In this document: piece after piece, positions 34,409-43,508 of the stretch
How the letters are laid out: every line of letters starts with the position of its first letter
Numbering within the stretch: position 1 is the stretch's first letter
NCBI RefSeq assembly: GCF_001544515.1
Contig: NZ_FCOL02000024.1
Location: 1 to 64,000, forward strand
Direction: 5' to 3'
From: Caballeronia terrestris
GTDB lineage: Bacteria > Pseudomonadota > Gammaproteobacteria > Burkholderiales > Burkholderiaceae
Length of the DNA: 64,000 bases
Made by a program: the position numbers and the translations under genes
The notes under the pieces: generated by a model
What the model was told of the DNA's origin: nothing
Database searches by the model: none
The model's input: the letters and a program-made list of their open reading frames with translations, nothing else

Positions 34409-35548
34409 TTACGCGATCAGTTGTTCGAGCACGCGGCGATACACGTTCTTCAGCGGCTCGATGAATTTGACTTCGATATGTTCGTCGATCTTGTGGATGC
34501 TGCCGTTCGGCGGCCCGAACTCGACCACCTGATCGCAGATGCGCGCGATGAAGCGGCCGTCGGAGGTCCCACCCGTCGTAGACAGTTCGGTGCGCACGCC
34601 GGTTTCATCGTGGATCGCTTTTTCGAGCGCGTTCGAGAGCGAGCCGCGCGGCGTGAGGAACGGCAGGCCGCTGACCGTCCAGGTGAGGTCGTAGTCGAGC
34701 GCGTGCTTGTCGAGGATCGCGTGGACGCGCGACTGCAGGCCTCCCACGGTGCTCGCTGTGGAAAAGCGGAAGTTGAACATCAGGTCCGCGTGGCCAGGGA
34801 TCACGTTGGTCGCGCCCGTGCCGCTCGTCAGGTTCGACACTTGCCATGTCGTGGGCGGGAAGTATTCGTTGCCTTCGTCCCAGTGTTCGGCGACGAGCTC
34901 CGCGAGCGCGGGCGCGAGCAGGTGAATCGGATTCTTCGCGAGATGCGGATACGCGATGTGTCCCTGCACGCCCTTCACGACAAGTTTGCCCGACATCGAA
35001 CCGCGACGGCCGTTCTTGACCATGTCGCCGAGCGTGGCCGAAGAAGTCGGTTCGCCGACGATGCAGTAATCCATCCGCTCGCCGCGTGCCTTCAAGGCTT
35101 CGATCACTTTCACGGTGCCGTCGGTCGCGGGGCCTTCCTCGTCGCTCGTGATGAGGAACGCGAGCGAGCCGCGATGCTCCGGATGCGCCTTCACGAACTC
35201 CTCGCTCGACACGACGAACGCCGCGATCGACGTCTTCATGTCCGCCGCGCCGCGTCCGAAGAGCTTGCCGTCGCGATGAGTCGGCGTGAAAGGTGGCGAG
35301 GTCCACTGTTCGAGCGGGCCGGTCGGAACGACGTCGGTGTGGCCGGCGAACGCGAGGAGCTTGCCTTGCGTGCCGTCGATGCCGCGCTTCACGGCCCACA
35401 GGTTCGTGACGCCGCCGGATTCGATGGTCTCGCAGTCGAAGCCGATCGCGGCGAGCCGCTCGGTCAGAAGCCGCTGACAGTGCTGGTCATCGGGCGTGAC
35501 GGAGGCGCGCGCGATCAGGTCTTCGGTGAGGAGGAGGGTGCCGGACAT
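34409..35548 (-). CDS. dapE: Succinyl-diaminopimelate desuccinylase
   Basis: A 379-residue M20 metallopeptidase releasing LL-diaminopimelate for lysine and peptidoglycan. The zinc ligands and general base are in LLAFAGHTDVVPTG (His, Asp), FGRGAADMKTS (Asp), TSDEEGPATDGT (Glu-Glu), and VGEPTS. The segment FNFRFST and the C-terminal GGTSDGRFIA fit the family. It starts with ATG at 35548, 76 bases after the ArsC-like gene. The dapC, dapD and dapE genes together cover the succinylase branch, all in one minus-strand operon. Confidence 0.97.
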   Translation of the reverse strand: MSGTLLLTEDLIARASVTPDDQHCQRLLTERLAAIGFDCETIESGGVTNLWAVKRGIDGTQGKLLAFAGHTDVVPTGPLEQWTSPPFTPTHRDGKLFGRGAADMKTSIAAFVVSSEEFVKAHPEHRGSLAFLITSDEEGPATDGTVKVIEALKARGERMDYCIVGEPTSSATLGDMVKNGRRGSMSGKLVVKGVQGHIAYPHLAKNPIHLLAPALAELVAEHWDEGNEYFPPTTWQVSNLTSGTGATNVIPGHADLMFNFRFSTASTVGGLQSRVHAILDKHALDYDLTWTVSGLPFLTPRGSLSNALEKAIHDETGVRTELSTTGGTSDGRFIARICDQVVEFGPPNGSIHKIDEHIEVKFIEPLKNVYRRVLEQLIA

Positions 35549-35624
35549 GGATGGACCACTTTCAATAAAAAATGCCGGCGCGGCGGCCGGCTTTGCGTTA
35601 ATCGACGCGACGCTCGGCGTCGCG

Positions 35625-35984
35625 TCAGGCGAACAGCGTTTCGTACTGCTCGGCCGAAAATCCGAGCGTCTTCACGCGGCCGTTCACGACGACGACCGGC
35701 CGCTTGATGATCGACGGCTTGTGGATCATCAGCGCGATTGCGCCGGCCGTCGTGCCGGCTTCGGCCTTGTACGTGTCGGACAGGCCGCGCCAGGTCGTGC
35801 CGCGGCGGTTGATCAATTCATCCAGCGACACGTCCTTCAGCCAGTCCTGCAAGAGCGCCGTCGAGACTCCCGCCTTCTTGAAGTCGTGGAATTCGAACGG
35901 CACGCCGTGCTCTTCCAGCCACACGCGTGCTTTTTTCACGGTGTCGCAGTTCGGAATGCCGTAGACGACGGTTTTCTTCGCCAC
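35625..35984 (-). CDS. ArsC/Spx-like reductase family protein (YffB type)
   Basis: A 119-residue thioredoxin-like protein of the ArsC family. It starts MAKKTVVYGIPNCDTVKKAR with a single active-site-like Cys13 in the PNCDTVKKA pattern, and continues HDFKKAGVSTALLQDWL, RRGTTWRGLSD and KRPVVVVNGRVKTLGFSAEQYETLF. It lacks the strict arsenate-site residues known for true ArsC, so it is the YffB-type homologue, whose role (perhaps glutathione-dependent thiol reduction) is not settled. GTG at 35984 starts immediately after the dapD stop. This insertion within dap genes is widespread in Proteobacteria. Confidence 0.88.
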   Translation of the reverse strand: MAKKTVVYGIPNCDTVKKARVWLEEHGVPFEFHDFKKAGVSTALLQDWLKDVSLDELINRRGTTWRGLSDTYKAEAGTTAGAIALMIHKPSIIKRPVVVVNGRVKTLGFSAEQYETLFA

Positions 35985-35985
35985 G

Positions 35986-36813
35986 TCAGTCGCCTCGCAG
36001 CAGCTCGTTCAGGCCGACCTTCGCGCGCGTCTTGGCATCGACCTTTTTCACGATCACGGCGCAGTAGAGGCTGTGCGAACCGTCCTTCGACGGCAGATTG
36101 CCCGCAACCACGACCGAACCCGCCGGAATGCGGCCATACGTGACCGAACCGGTCTCGCGATCGTAGATCTTGGTGCTCTGGCCGAGATAGACGCCCATCG
36201 AAATGACCGAGTTTTCCTCGACGATCACGCCTTCCACGACTTCCGAGCGCGCGCCGATGAAGCAGTTGTCCTCGATGATGACGGGGTTCGCCTGCAGCGG
36301 CTCCAGCACGCCGCCAATGCCCACGCCGCCCGACAAGTGCACGTTCTTGCCGATCTGTGCGCACGAGCCGACGGTGGCCCACGTGTCGACCATCGAGCCT
36401 TCGTCGACGTAGGCGCCGATGTTCGTGTACGACGGCATCAGCACGACGTTCTTCGCGATGAACGAGCCGCGGCGCGCGATGGCCGGCGGCACGACGCGAA
36501 AACCGCCCGCCGCGAAGTCTTCGGCCGTGTAGTTGGCGAATTTCGAGGGCACTTTGTCATAGAACTGGCTGTAGCCGCCGGCCGGCATCGGCGCGTTGTC
36601 TTCGAGGCGGAACGACAGCAGCACGGCCTTCTTGAGCCACTGGTTGACGACCCAGTCGCCGTCTTTCTTCTCGGCGACGCGAAGCTGGCCTTTGTCCAAT
36701 TGCTCGATGGCATGAGCGACGGCGTCGCGCACTTCCGCGGGCGCGGCTTTCGGCGACAGCTCGGCGCGGTTTTCCCAGGCGTTATCGATGATCTGCTGAA
36801 GTTGTTGCGACAT
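35986..36813 (-). CDS. dapD: 2,3,4,5-tetrahydropyridine-2,6-dicarboxylate N-succinyltransferase
   Basis: A 275-residue left-handed beta-helix acyltransferase using succinyl-CoA in diaminopimelate synthesis. The N-terminal helical domain (MSQQLQQIIDNAWENRAEL) is followed by hexapeptide repeats such as IAKNVVLMPSYTNIGAYVDE and IGKNVHLSGGVGIGGVLEPL, and IEDNCFIGARSEVVEGVIV. The DapD-specific SQFYDKVPSKFANY and VNQWLKKAVLLSFRL are present. ATG at 36813; it is 30 bases after dapC. Confidence 0.98.
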   Translation of the reverse strand: MSQQLQQIIDNAWENRAELSPKAAPAEVRDAVAHAIEQLDKGQLRVAEKKDGDWVVNQWLKKAVLLSFRLEDNAPMPAGGYSQFYDKVPSKFANYTAEDFAAGGFRVVPPAIARRGSFIAKNVVLMPSYTNIGAYVDEGSMVDTWATVGSCAQIGKNVHLSGGVGIGGVLEPLQANPVIIEDNCFIGARSEVVEGVIVEENSVISMGVYLGQSTKIYDRETGSVTYGRIPAGSVVVAGNLPSKDGSHSLYCAVIVKKVDAKTRAKVGLNELLRGD

Positions 36814-36843
36814 GTCGGTGGTATCGGTAATGGAGGTGGAAGG

Positions 36844-38064
36844 TTACGGCTGCGCGAGCTGACGACAGAACTCGACGATGCGGCGGGCGCCCTCGACGCA
36901 TTCGTCGACGTCGGCGACGAGCGCGACGCGCACGAACCCCTCGCCGGGATTCGTGCCGTGCGCGGTGCGCGCGAGAAAGGAGCCCGGCAGAACCGTCACA
37001 TTATAGTCGGCGTAGAGACGCGCGGCGAACGCGGTGTCCGTGAGGCCCGTGCGCCCGACGTTCGCCCACAAATAGAACGCGGCGTCGGGCAGGCGCACGT
37101 CGAGGACTTCGGCGAGCATCGGCGTGACGGTCGTGAATTTCTGCAGATACTTCGCGCGGTTGTCGCGCACGTGCGTTTCATCCTGCCAGGCGGCGATGCT
37201 CGCTGTCTGGAACACGGTGGAGAGCGCCGCGCCGTGGTACGTCCGATAGAGCAGGAATTTCTTGAGAATCGACGCATCGCCCGCGACGAACCCCGAGCGC
37301 ATGCCCGGCACGTTCGATCGCTTCGACAGGCTCGACAACATCACGAGCCGCTCGAAACCGCGTCCCAGCTTGTGCGCCGCTTCCAGGCCGCCGAGCGGAG
37401 GCGACGCTTCGTCGAAATAGATTTCCGAGTAGCACTCGTCGGAGGCGATCACGAAGCCGTGCTTGTCCGACAGCGCGAAGAGTTCGCGCCAGTCGTCGAG
37501 CGTGAGGACCGCGCCCGTCGGGTTGCCCGGCGAGCAGACGTAGAGCAATTGCGTGCGCGCCCAGATGTCCTCGGGGACGGCCGAATAGTCGCAGGCGAAG
37601 TTGCGCGCCGGATCGCTGTTCACGAAGTACGGCTCGGCGCCCGCGAGCAGCGCGGCGCCTTCGTAGATTTGGTAGAACGGGTTCGGACAGAGTACGATCG
37701 GCGGTTCGGCCGGATCGGTCGAACGGCTGTCGATCACTGTTTGCGCCAGCGCGAAAAGCGCCTCGCGCGAGCCGGAAACGGGCAGCACTTCGGTGGCGGC
37801 ATCGACGGCCGGAAGGTGGTAGCGCGCCTTCACCCACGCCGCGATGGCTTGCCTGAGCGGCTCGCTTCCGAGCGTCGCCGGATACGACGACAAGCCGCCG
37901 AGCGCGTTCACGACGGCATCGCGCACGAGCAGGGGCGTCGGATGCTTCGGCTCGCCGATGCCGAAGCTGATGGGCTTGAAACCGGCGCGCGGCTCGATGC
38001 CCTGGAAGAGCGCCCGCAGCTTTTCGAACGGATACGGCTGAAGTTTCTGCAGAAGTGGATTCAC
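36844..38064 (-). CDS. dapC: Succinyldiaminopimelate transaminase
   Basis: A 406-residue class I PLP aminotransferase. The PLP lysine lies in SLSKRSNVPGMRSGF. Other features are the start MNPLLQKLQPYPFEKLRAL, SFGIGEPKHPTP, CNPTGAVL-like CSPGNPTGAVL, and the Asp/Tyr of ASDECYSEIYFD. It converts N-succinyl-2-amino-6-ketopimelate to N-succinyl-diaminopimelate. GTG at 38064 is the start. It heads the operon dapC-dapD-arsC-like-dapE-prmB, with a possible promoter at 38225-38230 and a leader of about 150 bases. Confidence 0.95.
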   Translation of the reverse strand: MNPLLQKLQPYPFEKLRALFQGIEPRAGFKPISFGIGEPKHPTPLLVRDAVVNALGGLSSYPATLGSEPLRQAIAAWVKARYHLPAVDAATEVLPVSGSREALFALAQTVIDSRSTDPAEPPIVLCPNPFYQIYEGAALLAGAEPYFVNSDPARNFACDYSAVPEDIWARTQLLYVCSPGNPTGAVLTLDDWRELFALSDKHGFVIASDECYSEIYFDEASPPLGGLEAAHKLGRGFERLVMLSSLSKRSNVPGMRSGFVAGDASILKKFLLYRTYHGAALSTVFQTASIAAWQDETHVRDNRAKYLQKFTTVTPMLAEVLDVRLPDAAFYLWANVGRTGLTDTAFAARLYADYNVTVLPGSFLARTAHGTNPGEGFVRVALVADVDECVEGARRIVEFCRQLAQP

Positions 38065-38613
38065 GGCGACGGCGGCAAATGAGGGACTTGGAACGGCTCG
38101 CCTGGCGACTGACCGAGACCGCTCGCGCTACGTGTGCGGCGCCTGGAAACGGCAGTCGGCGGCGGCGGACCGCGGCTCGGGACATCGGGAAACGCTGTCG
38201 CGCGTGGGCGCGACGAAGCATCCGATTATACAGTGACGGATTACGACATTCCGCCGGGAAGACGCGGCACAGAAGGGTCTGCCGGGCGCGGCGACAGATG
38301 GACAACGCGCGCGAAAGCGCATGGCACGAAAGACGGAGCAGTGAATGCAGGCAAGTGAAGCAAGAAGCATTGCGCCGGGGGCGGCGCAGAGGCTCGGTGA
38401 AATGGAGACGGTTTCGATGCACGGGACGGATCGGCGCGGCTGGAGCGTGGCATCGCGTGGCGCGGTCGACTGCGGGTGGCACTTTGAGCGGCGCCTTGCA
38501 GGCCTTGACGTTTCAGGCGAACGCCACCCGCTTATGCTGCAGCGCCGCGCTGGTTCAGCCGTCCTGCCGCCAGCAACCCAGCGCTTCCGCCAAACACGCG
38601 GAGGCGCATCGCA
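38065..38613. other. 549-base region without a convincing gene
   Basis: The region lies between dapC (minus) and the EamA transporter (plus). Frames open on both strands have arginine-rich composition and no family resemblance. I see the possible dap promoter and nothing else firm: no terminator, tRNA or recognised riboswitch. Confidence 0.5.
38225..38230 (-). promoter_or_regulatory. Possible dap operon -10 element
   Basis: On the minus strand the hexamer is TATAAT, a perfect -10 consensus in a G/C-rich setting, about 160 bases upstream of the dapC start. The -35 region (around GGAATG) is a poor match, so an activator or an extended -10 would be needed. Confidence 0.4.
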
Positions 38614-39612
38614 ATGAACCAGCGCCTTAAAAATACCCTGCCGACCCTCGCGATCATGCTCGGCGCGTCGGTGTGGGGCGTCATCTGGTATCCGATGCGC
38701 ATGCTCGCCGCGCTCGGCCTCTCCGGCACGGCAGCCAGCGCGACGACGAGCGCCGCCGCGTGCCTCTTCGTCCTCGCGCTGCGCCGCCACGCGATCCGCA
38801 CGGTCTCGTGGCACTGGCTGCTCGCTGCGCTCGCGCTGGCGGCGGGCGTGACGAACATCGGTTTCGTGTGGGGCGCGATCCACGGGCAAGTGATGCGCGT
38901 GCTCCTGCTCTTCTACCTGACCCCCGCGTGGACCGCCGTTTTCGCGCATTTCATCCTGCACGAGCGGCTCACGCGCTCGGGTGTCGCGCTCGCGGGCCTG
39001 TCGCTCGCGGGCGCGATGACGATGCTCTGGTCGCCCGAACTCGGCATGCCGCTGCCCGCGAACCTCGCCGAATGGGCGGGTTTGATGGCCGGCATGGGCT
39101 TCGCGATGAGCAACGTGCTGATCGTCAAGATCTGTCGCGTGCTGCCCGACATGAAGGCCGAAATGCGCACCGCGACGATCTTCGGCGGCGCGGCAATCGT
39201 CGCGGCGTTCGCGACCCTCTTCGAAGCGATGCCCACGCCGCCCGCGGCCTCGCAGATGGGTACGGTCGTGTTCATCGTGATCGGGTTGGGCGTCGTGCTC
39301 GCGTCGAACAACATGCTCGTGCAGGTCGGCCTGGCGAAGGTGCCGGCCAATCGCGCGTCGATCATCATGCTGTTCGAGCTCGTCGTGACGGCGCTCTCGG
39401 CGTGGGCCTTCGCAGGCGAAGTGCCGGGGCCGCGCGAGTGGGCGGGCGGTGCGTGCATCGTCGTGGCGTGCGTGCTGTCGAGCTGGGTGCATCGCGATCG
39501 CGCGCCGGTCGGACCGCTCGAAGCATTGCAGCCGATCGACCCCGCCGACCCGCCAAAAGAGCCCTCCGGCGACGCCTCAGCCAAAAAGAAATCGCAACGC
39601 GCGATGGTATGA
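38614..39612 (+). CDS. EamA/DMT family transporter
   Basis: A 332-residue inner-membrane protein with about ten hydrophobic segments in two EamA halves (GASVWGVIWYPMRMLAALG at the start; LAGMGFAMSNVLIVK after the midpoint). The C-terminal ~35 residues are hydrophilic (Pro/Lys-rich, ending KKKSQRAMV) and cytoplasmic. Drug/metabolite transporters of this type export amino acids, nucleobases or toxic metabolites; the substrate is unknown. ATG at 38614 is preceded by CGGAGGCGCATCGCA. It stands alone, 231 bases ahead of smc on the same strand. Confidence 0.9.
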   Translation: MNQRLKNTLPTLAIMLGASVWGVIWYPMRMLAALGLSGTAASATTSAAACLFVLALRRHAIRTVSWHWLLAALALAAGVTNIGFVWGAIHGQVMRVLLLFYLTPAWTAVFAHFILHERLTRSGVALAGLSLAGAMTMLWSPELGMPLPANLAEWAGLMAGMGFAMSNVLIVKICRVLPDMKAEMRTATIFGGAAIVAAFATLFEAMPTPPAASQMGTVVFIVIGLGVVLASNNMLVQVGLAKVPANRASIIMLFELVVTALSAWAFAGEVPGPREWAGGACIVVACVLSSWVHRDRAPVGPLEALQPIDPADPPKEPSGDASAKKKSQRAMV

Positions 39613-39843
39613 TTGTGACCGCTCGCCGGGCCGTGCCGACCAGTCAATCGGACAAATCCGCAAAGCGGTCCTAAGTCGTTGATTGCGCGCCGATTGCATA
39701 TCGAGCGCAGCGCAAGCCCGAGCGATTCGACCGGCGACACGGCCAGCCGCGCATGCATCGAGACATCGAAACCGCGCGCGCCAGTCCCGCCGGCCCCGTA
39801 TCAGAGATACGCCCAAGCATTCTTTTCCAACAGCGATATCGCC

Positions 39844-42800
39844 GTGCGTCTGACCTCGATAAAACTCGCTGGCTTCAAGTCATTCGTCGATCCCACGCAT
39901 TTCCAGGTCCCCGGCCAGTTGGTCGGCGTCGTGGGGCCCAATGGCTGTGGCAAGTCCAACATCATCGATGCCGTGCGCTGGGTGCTCGGCGAATCGCGCG
40001 CCTCCGAATTGCGCGGCGAATCGATGCAGGACGTGATCTTCAACGGCTCGACGGCGCGCAAGCCCGGCAGCCGCGCCAGCGTCGAACTGATCTTCGACAA
40101 CGCCGACGGCCGCGCCGCCGGCCAGTGGAGCACCTACGGCGAAATCGCCGTGAAACGCGTGCTCACGCGCGACGGCACCTCCAGCTACTACATCAACAAC
40201 CTGCCGGCCCGGCGCCGTGACATCCAGGACATCTTCCTCGGCACGGGTCTCGGCCCGCGCGCCTACGCGATCATCGGGCAGGGCATGATCGCGCGGATCA
40301 TCGAGGCGAAGCCGGAAGAGTTGCGCGTGTTCCTCGAAGAAGCGGCGGGGGTGTCGAAGTACAAGGAACGGCGTCGCGAAACCGAGAACCGTCTGCATGA
40401 CACGCGGGAAAATCTGACGCGCGTCGAGGATATCGTTCGCGAATTGAGCGCGAATCTCGAAAAGCTCGAAGCGCAGGCGGTCGTCGCGACGAAGTACAAG
40501 CAGTTGCAGGCAGAAGGCGAGGAAAAGCAGCGGCTGCTGTGGCTCCTGCGCAAGAACGAGGCGGGTAACGAGTCAGAGCGTCAGCAGCGCGCGATCCGCG
40601 AGGCGCAGGTCGATCTCGAACGGCAGACGGCGCATCTGCGCGGAGTCGAAGCGCAACTGGAAACGCTGCGCGTCGCGCACTACAGCGCGAGCGACGCGAT
40701 GCAGGGCGCGCAGGGCGCACTCTACGAAGCGAATTCCGAAGTGAGCCGTCTGGAGGCGGAGATCCGCTTCATCGTCGAATCGCGCAATCGCGTGCAGGCG
40801 CAGATCGCCGCGCTCACCGCGCAGCGCGAGCAATGGCAGATGCAGGCGGAGCGGGCGCGCGGCGAGATCGACGACGCAGAGGAAGCTCTGGCGATCGGCG
40901 AGGAAAAGGCGGCGGTCGCGCAGGAAACGGCGGCGGCGAAGCATGATGAGTTGCCGGCGCTCGAAGCGCGTTTTCGCGACGCGCAGACGAAGCTCAACGA
41001 CGAACGCGCCGGCATCGCTCAGACGGAGCAGGCGCTCAAGCTCGAGGCGGCGCACCAGCGCAACGCCGATCAGCAGTTGCAGCAATTGCAGCAGCGCCAC
41101 GAGCGGCTGAAGAGCGAAGCGGGCGGGCTCGACGCGCCTGACGAAGCCCAGCTCGAAGAGTTGCGCATGCAGCTCGCGGAACACGAAGAGATTCTCGCCG
41201 ACGCCCAAACGCGTCTCGCCGATGCGCAGTCCACGTTGCCGCGTCTCGATGGCGAGCGCCGCTCGGCGCAGGAGCGCGTGCAATCGGAAAGCGCACTGAT
41301 TCATCAACTGGAAGCGCGGCTCGCGGCATTGAAGCAGCTTCAGGAAAACGTCCAGACCGAAGGCAAGATCCAGCCGTGGCTCGACAAGCACGAACTCGGT
41401 GGATTGCCGCGTCTCTGGAAGAAGCTGCATATCGAGGCGGGCTGGGAAACGGCGCTCGAAGCCGCGTTGCGCGAGCGGATCGCGGCGCTGGAAGTGTCGA
41501 ATCTCGACTGGGTCAAGGCCTTCGCCACGGATGCACCGCCCGCCAAGCTCGCGTTCTATGCGCCGCCGCCGGCCGGTCGTCCGCTGCTCGAAACGCCTGC
41601 GGGCTTGCGCTCGCTGCTGTCGCTGGTTCGCATCGACGATCCGGGCATTCGCGCCGTCCTGAACGACTGGCTCGGCACGACCTTTGTCGCGGACGATATC
41701 GCTCAGGCGCTCGCGTCGCGCATGCAACTGCCGGAGGGCGGCGCGTTCGTCGTGAAGGCGGGGCACATGGTGACGCGCGTCGGCGTGCAGCTCTATGCCG
41801 CCGATTCCGAGCAGGCCGGCATGCTCGCGCGCCAGCAGGAAATCGAGAACCTGACGCTTCAGGTGCGCGCACAGGTGCTTTTGGCCGACGAAGCCAAGGC
41901 CGCCGCCGTGCGCGCCGAGGCGGCCCACACGGCGGCATCGCACGCATTGGCGGACGCGCGCTCCGCCGCCGAGCGCGCCACGCAGCGCGTCCACGCCTTG
42001 CAGCTCGACGTGCTGAAGCTCACCCAGGCGCACGAGCGCTACACGCAGCGCAGCACGCAGATCCGCGAGGAACTGGAGGAAATCACCGCGCAGATCGACG
42101 AACAGCGCGCGCTGCGGGCGGAATCGGAAGCGAACTTCGAGCGTCACGACGCCGAACTCGCCGAATTGCAGGCGCGTTTCGAAGACAACCAGCTCGCCTT
42201 CGAAGCCCTCGACGAAACGCTTACGAACGCCCGCCAGGAAGCGCGCGATCTCGAACGCGCGGCCTCCGACGCTAGCTTCGCGGTGCGCGGGCTCGCGGCG
42301 AAGATCGACGAGTTCAAACGCAATATCGAGACGGCGCACGACCAGAGCGAACGCGTCGCGGGGGCACTGGAAGACGCGCGCGCCGAGCTCGAAACGATCA
42401 ACGAGCAGACCGCGCACACCGGCCTGCAGGACGCGCTCGAAGTCCGCGCGGCGAAGGAAGCGTCGCTGCACGCGGCGCGCATCGAACTCGACGATCTCAC
42501 CGCGCGCCTGCGTCAGTCCGACGAAGCGCGCCTGACCGCCGAGCGTTCGCTGCAGCCGCTGCGCGAGCGCATCGGCGAGTTGCAGTTGAAAGAGCAGGCG
42601 GCGCGCATCAGCGGCGAGCAGTTCGTCGAGCAGTTGCAGGCGGCGGGCGTCGATGAGGCCGAGTTGCAGGCGAAGCTCACGCCGGACATGAAGCCGTCGT
42701 ACCTGCAGGGCGAAGTCACGCGCCTGAGCAACGCGATCACGGCGCTCGGGCCCGTCAACATGGCGGCGCTCGAAGAACTCGCGTCGGCGAGCGAGCGCAA

Positions 42801-43365
42801 GGACTTCCTCGACGCGCAATCGGCCGACCTGAATCATGCAATCAATACGCTGGAAGACGCGATCCACAAGATCGATCAGGAAACGCGCGCGCTCCTGCAA
42901 GGCACGTTCGACGAGGTGAATCACCACTTCGGCGAGCTGTTCCCCCGGCTTTTCGGCGGCGGGCAGGCGAAACTCATCATGACCGGCGACGAGATCCTCG
43001 ACGCTGGCGTGCAGGTGATGGCGCAGCCGCCCGGCAAGAAGAATTCGACGATTCACCTGCTCTCGGGCGGCGAAAAGGCGCTGACGGCCACCGCGCTCGT
43101 CTTCGCGATGTTCCAGTTGAATCCGGCGCCGTTCTGTCTGCTGGACGAAGTGGACGCGCCGCTCGACGACGCCAACACCGAGCGTTTCGCGAATCTCGTG
43201 CGCGCCATGTCCGCCAAGACGCAGTTCCTGTTCATCTCGCACAACAAGATCGCGATGGAAATGGCGCAGCAACTGATCGGCGTGACGATGCAGGAGCAGG
43301 GGGTATCGCGGATCGTTGCCGTTGACATGGAATCGGCGGCCGGATTCGCACAGAATGCTGGCTGA
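39844..43365 (+). CDS. smc: Chromosome segregation protein SMC
   Basis: A 1173-residue SMC ATPase. N-terminal Walker A GPNGCGKSN is at about 31-39 following VRLTSIKLAGFKSFVDP. Long coiled coils rich in Q, E, A and R occupy about 170-490 and 650-990. Between them is the hinge (LPRLWKKLHIEAGWETALEAAL through VKAGHMVTRVGVQLYA). The C-terminal head has the signature HLLSGGEKALTATALV and Walker B CLLDEVDAPLDDAN. It loads with ScpAB and compacts and segregates the chromosome. GTG at 39844 is chosen because homologous sequence starts there; an open extension to 39679 is unlike SMC. Confidence 0.97.
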   Translation: MRLTSIKLAGFKSFVDPTHFQVPGQLVGVVGPNGCGKSNIIDAVRWVLGESRASELRGESMQDVIFNGSTARKPGSRASVELIFDNADGRAAGQWSTYGEIAVKRVLTRDGTSSYYINNLPARRRDIQDIFLGTGLGPRAYAIIGQGMIARIIEAKPEELRVFLEEAAGVSKYKERRRETENRLHDTRENLTRVEDIVRELSANLEKLEAQAVVATKYKQLQAEGEEKQRLLWLLRKNEAGNESERQQRAIREAQVDLERQTAHLRGVEAQLETLRVAHYSASDAMQGAQGALYEANSEVSRLEAEIRFIVESRNRVQAQIAALTAQREQWQMQAERARGEIDDAEEALAIGEEKAAVAQETAAAKHDELPALEARFRDAQTKLNDERAGIAQTEQALKLEAAHQRNADQQLQQLQQRHERLKSEAGGLDAPDEAQLEELRMQLAEHEEILADAQTRLADAQSTLPRLDGERRSAQERVQSESALIHQLEARLAALKQLQENVQTEGKIQPWLDKHELGGLPRLWKKLHIEAGWETALEAALRERIAALEVSNLDWVKAFATDAPPAKLAFYAPPPAGRPLLETPAGLRSLLSLVRIDDPGIRAVLNDWLGTTFVADDIAQALASRMQLPEGGAFVVKAGHMVTRVGVQLYAADSEQAGMLARQQEIENLTLQVRAQVLLADEAKAAAVRAEAAHTAASHALADARSAAERATQRVHALQLDVLKLTQAHERYTQRSTQIREELEEITAQIDEQRALRAESEANFERHDAELAELQARFEDNQLAFEALDETLTNARQEARDLERAASDASFAVRGLAAKIDEFKRNIETAHDQSERVAGALEDARAELETINEQTAHTGLQDALEVRAAKEASLHAARIELDDLTARLRQSDEARLTAERSLQPLRERIGELQLKEQAARISGEQFVEQLQAAGVDEAELQAKLTPDMKPSYLQGEVTRLSNAITALGPVNMAALEELASASERKDFLDAQSADLNHAINTLEDAIHKIDQETRALLQGTFDEVNHHFGELFPRLFGGGQAKLIMTGDEILDAGVQVMAQPPGKKNSTIHLLSGGEKALTATALVFAMFQLNPAPFCLLDEVDAPLDDANTERFANLVRAMSAKTQFLFISHNKIAMEMAQQLIGVTMQEQGVSRIVAVDMESAAGFAQNAG

Positions 43366-43508
43366 CAGGTAGTTGTTATCAAAAAAATGCGGGGCGGGAT
43401 CCAGAGTCCGGCCCCGAGCGCGCAGGCGCGGAGTCCTGCGCACGCCGACACACGGCGTGCGCGACAGATCGCGCGGCGCATCGCAATCAAAAGAATGATG
43501 GAGCGTGC

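Noticed and set aside
38065..38613. Small plus-strand genes in the dapC-EamA gap
   Set aside because: Frames of 70-190 codons overlap each other, are arginine-rich and lack ribosome sites.
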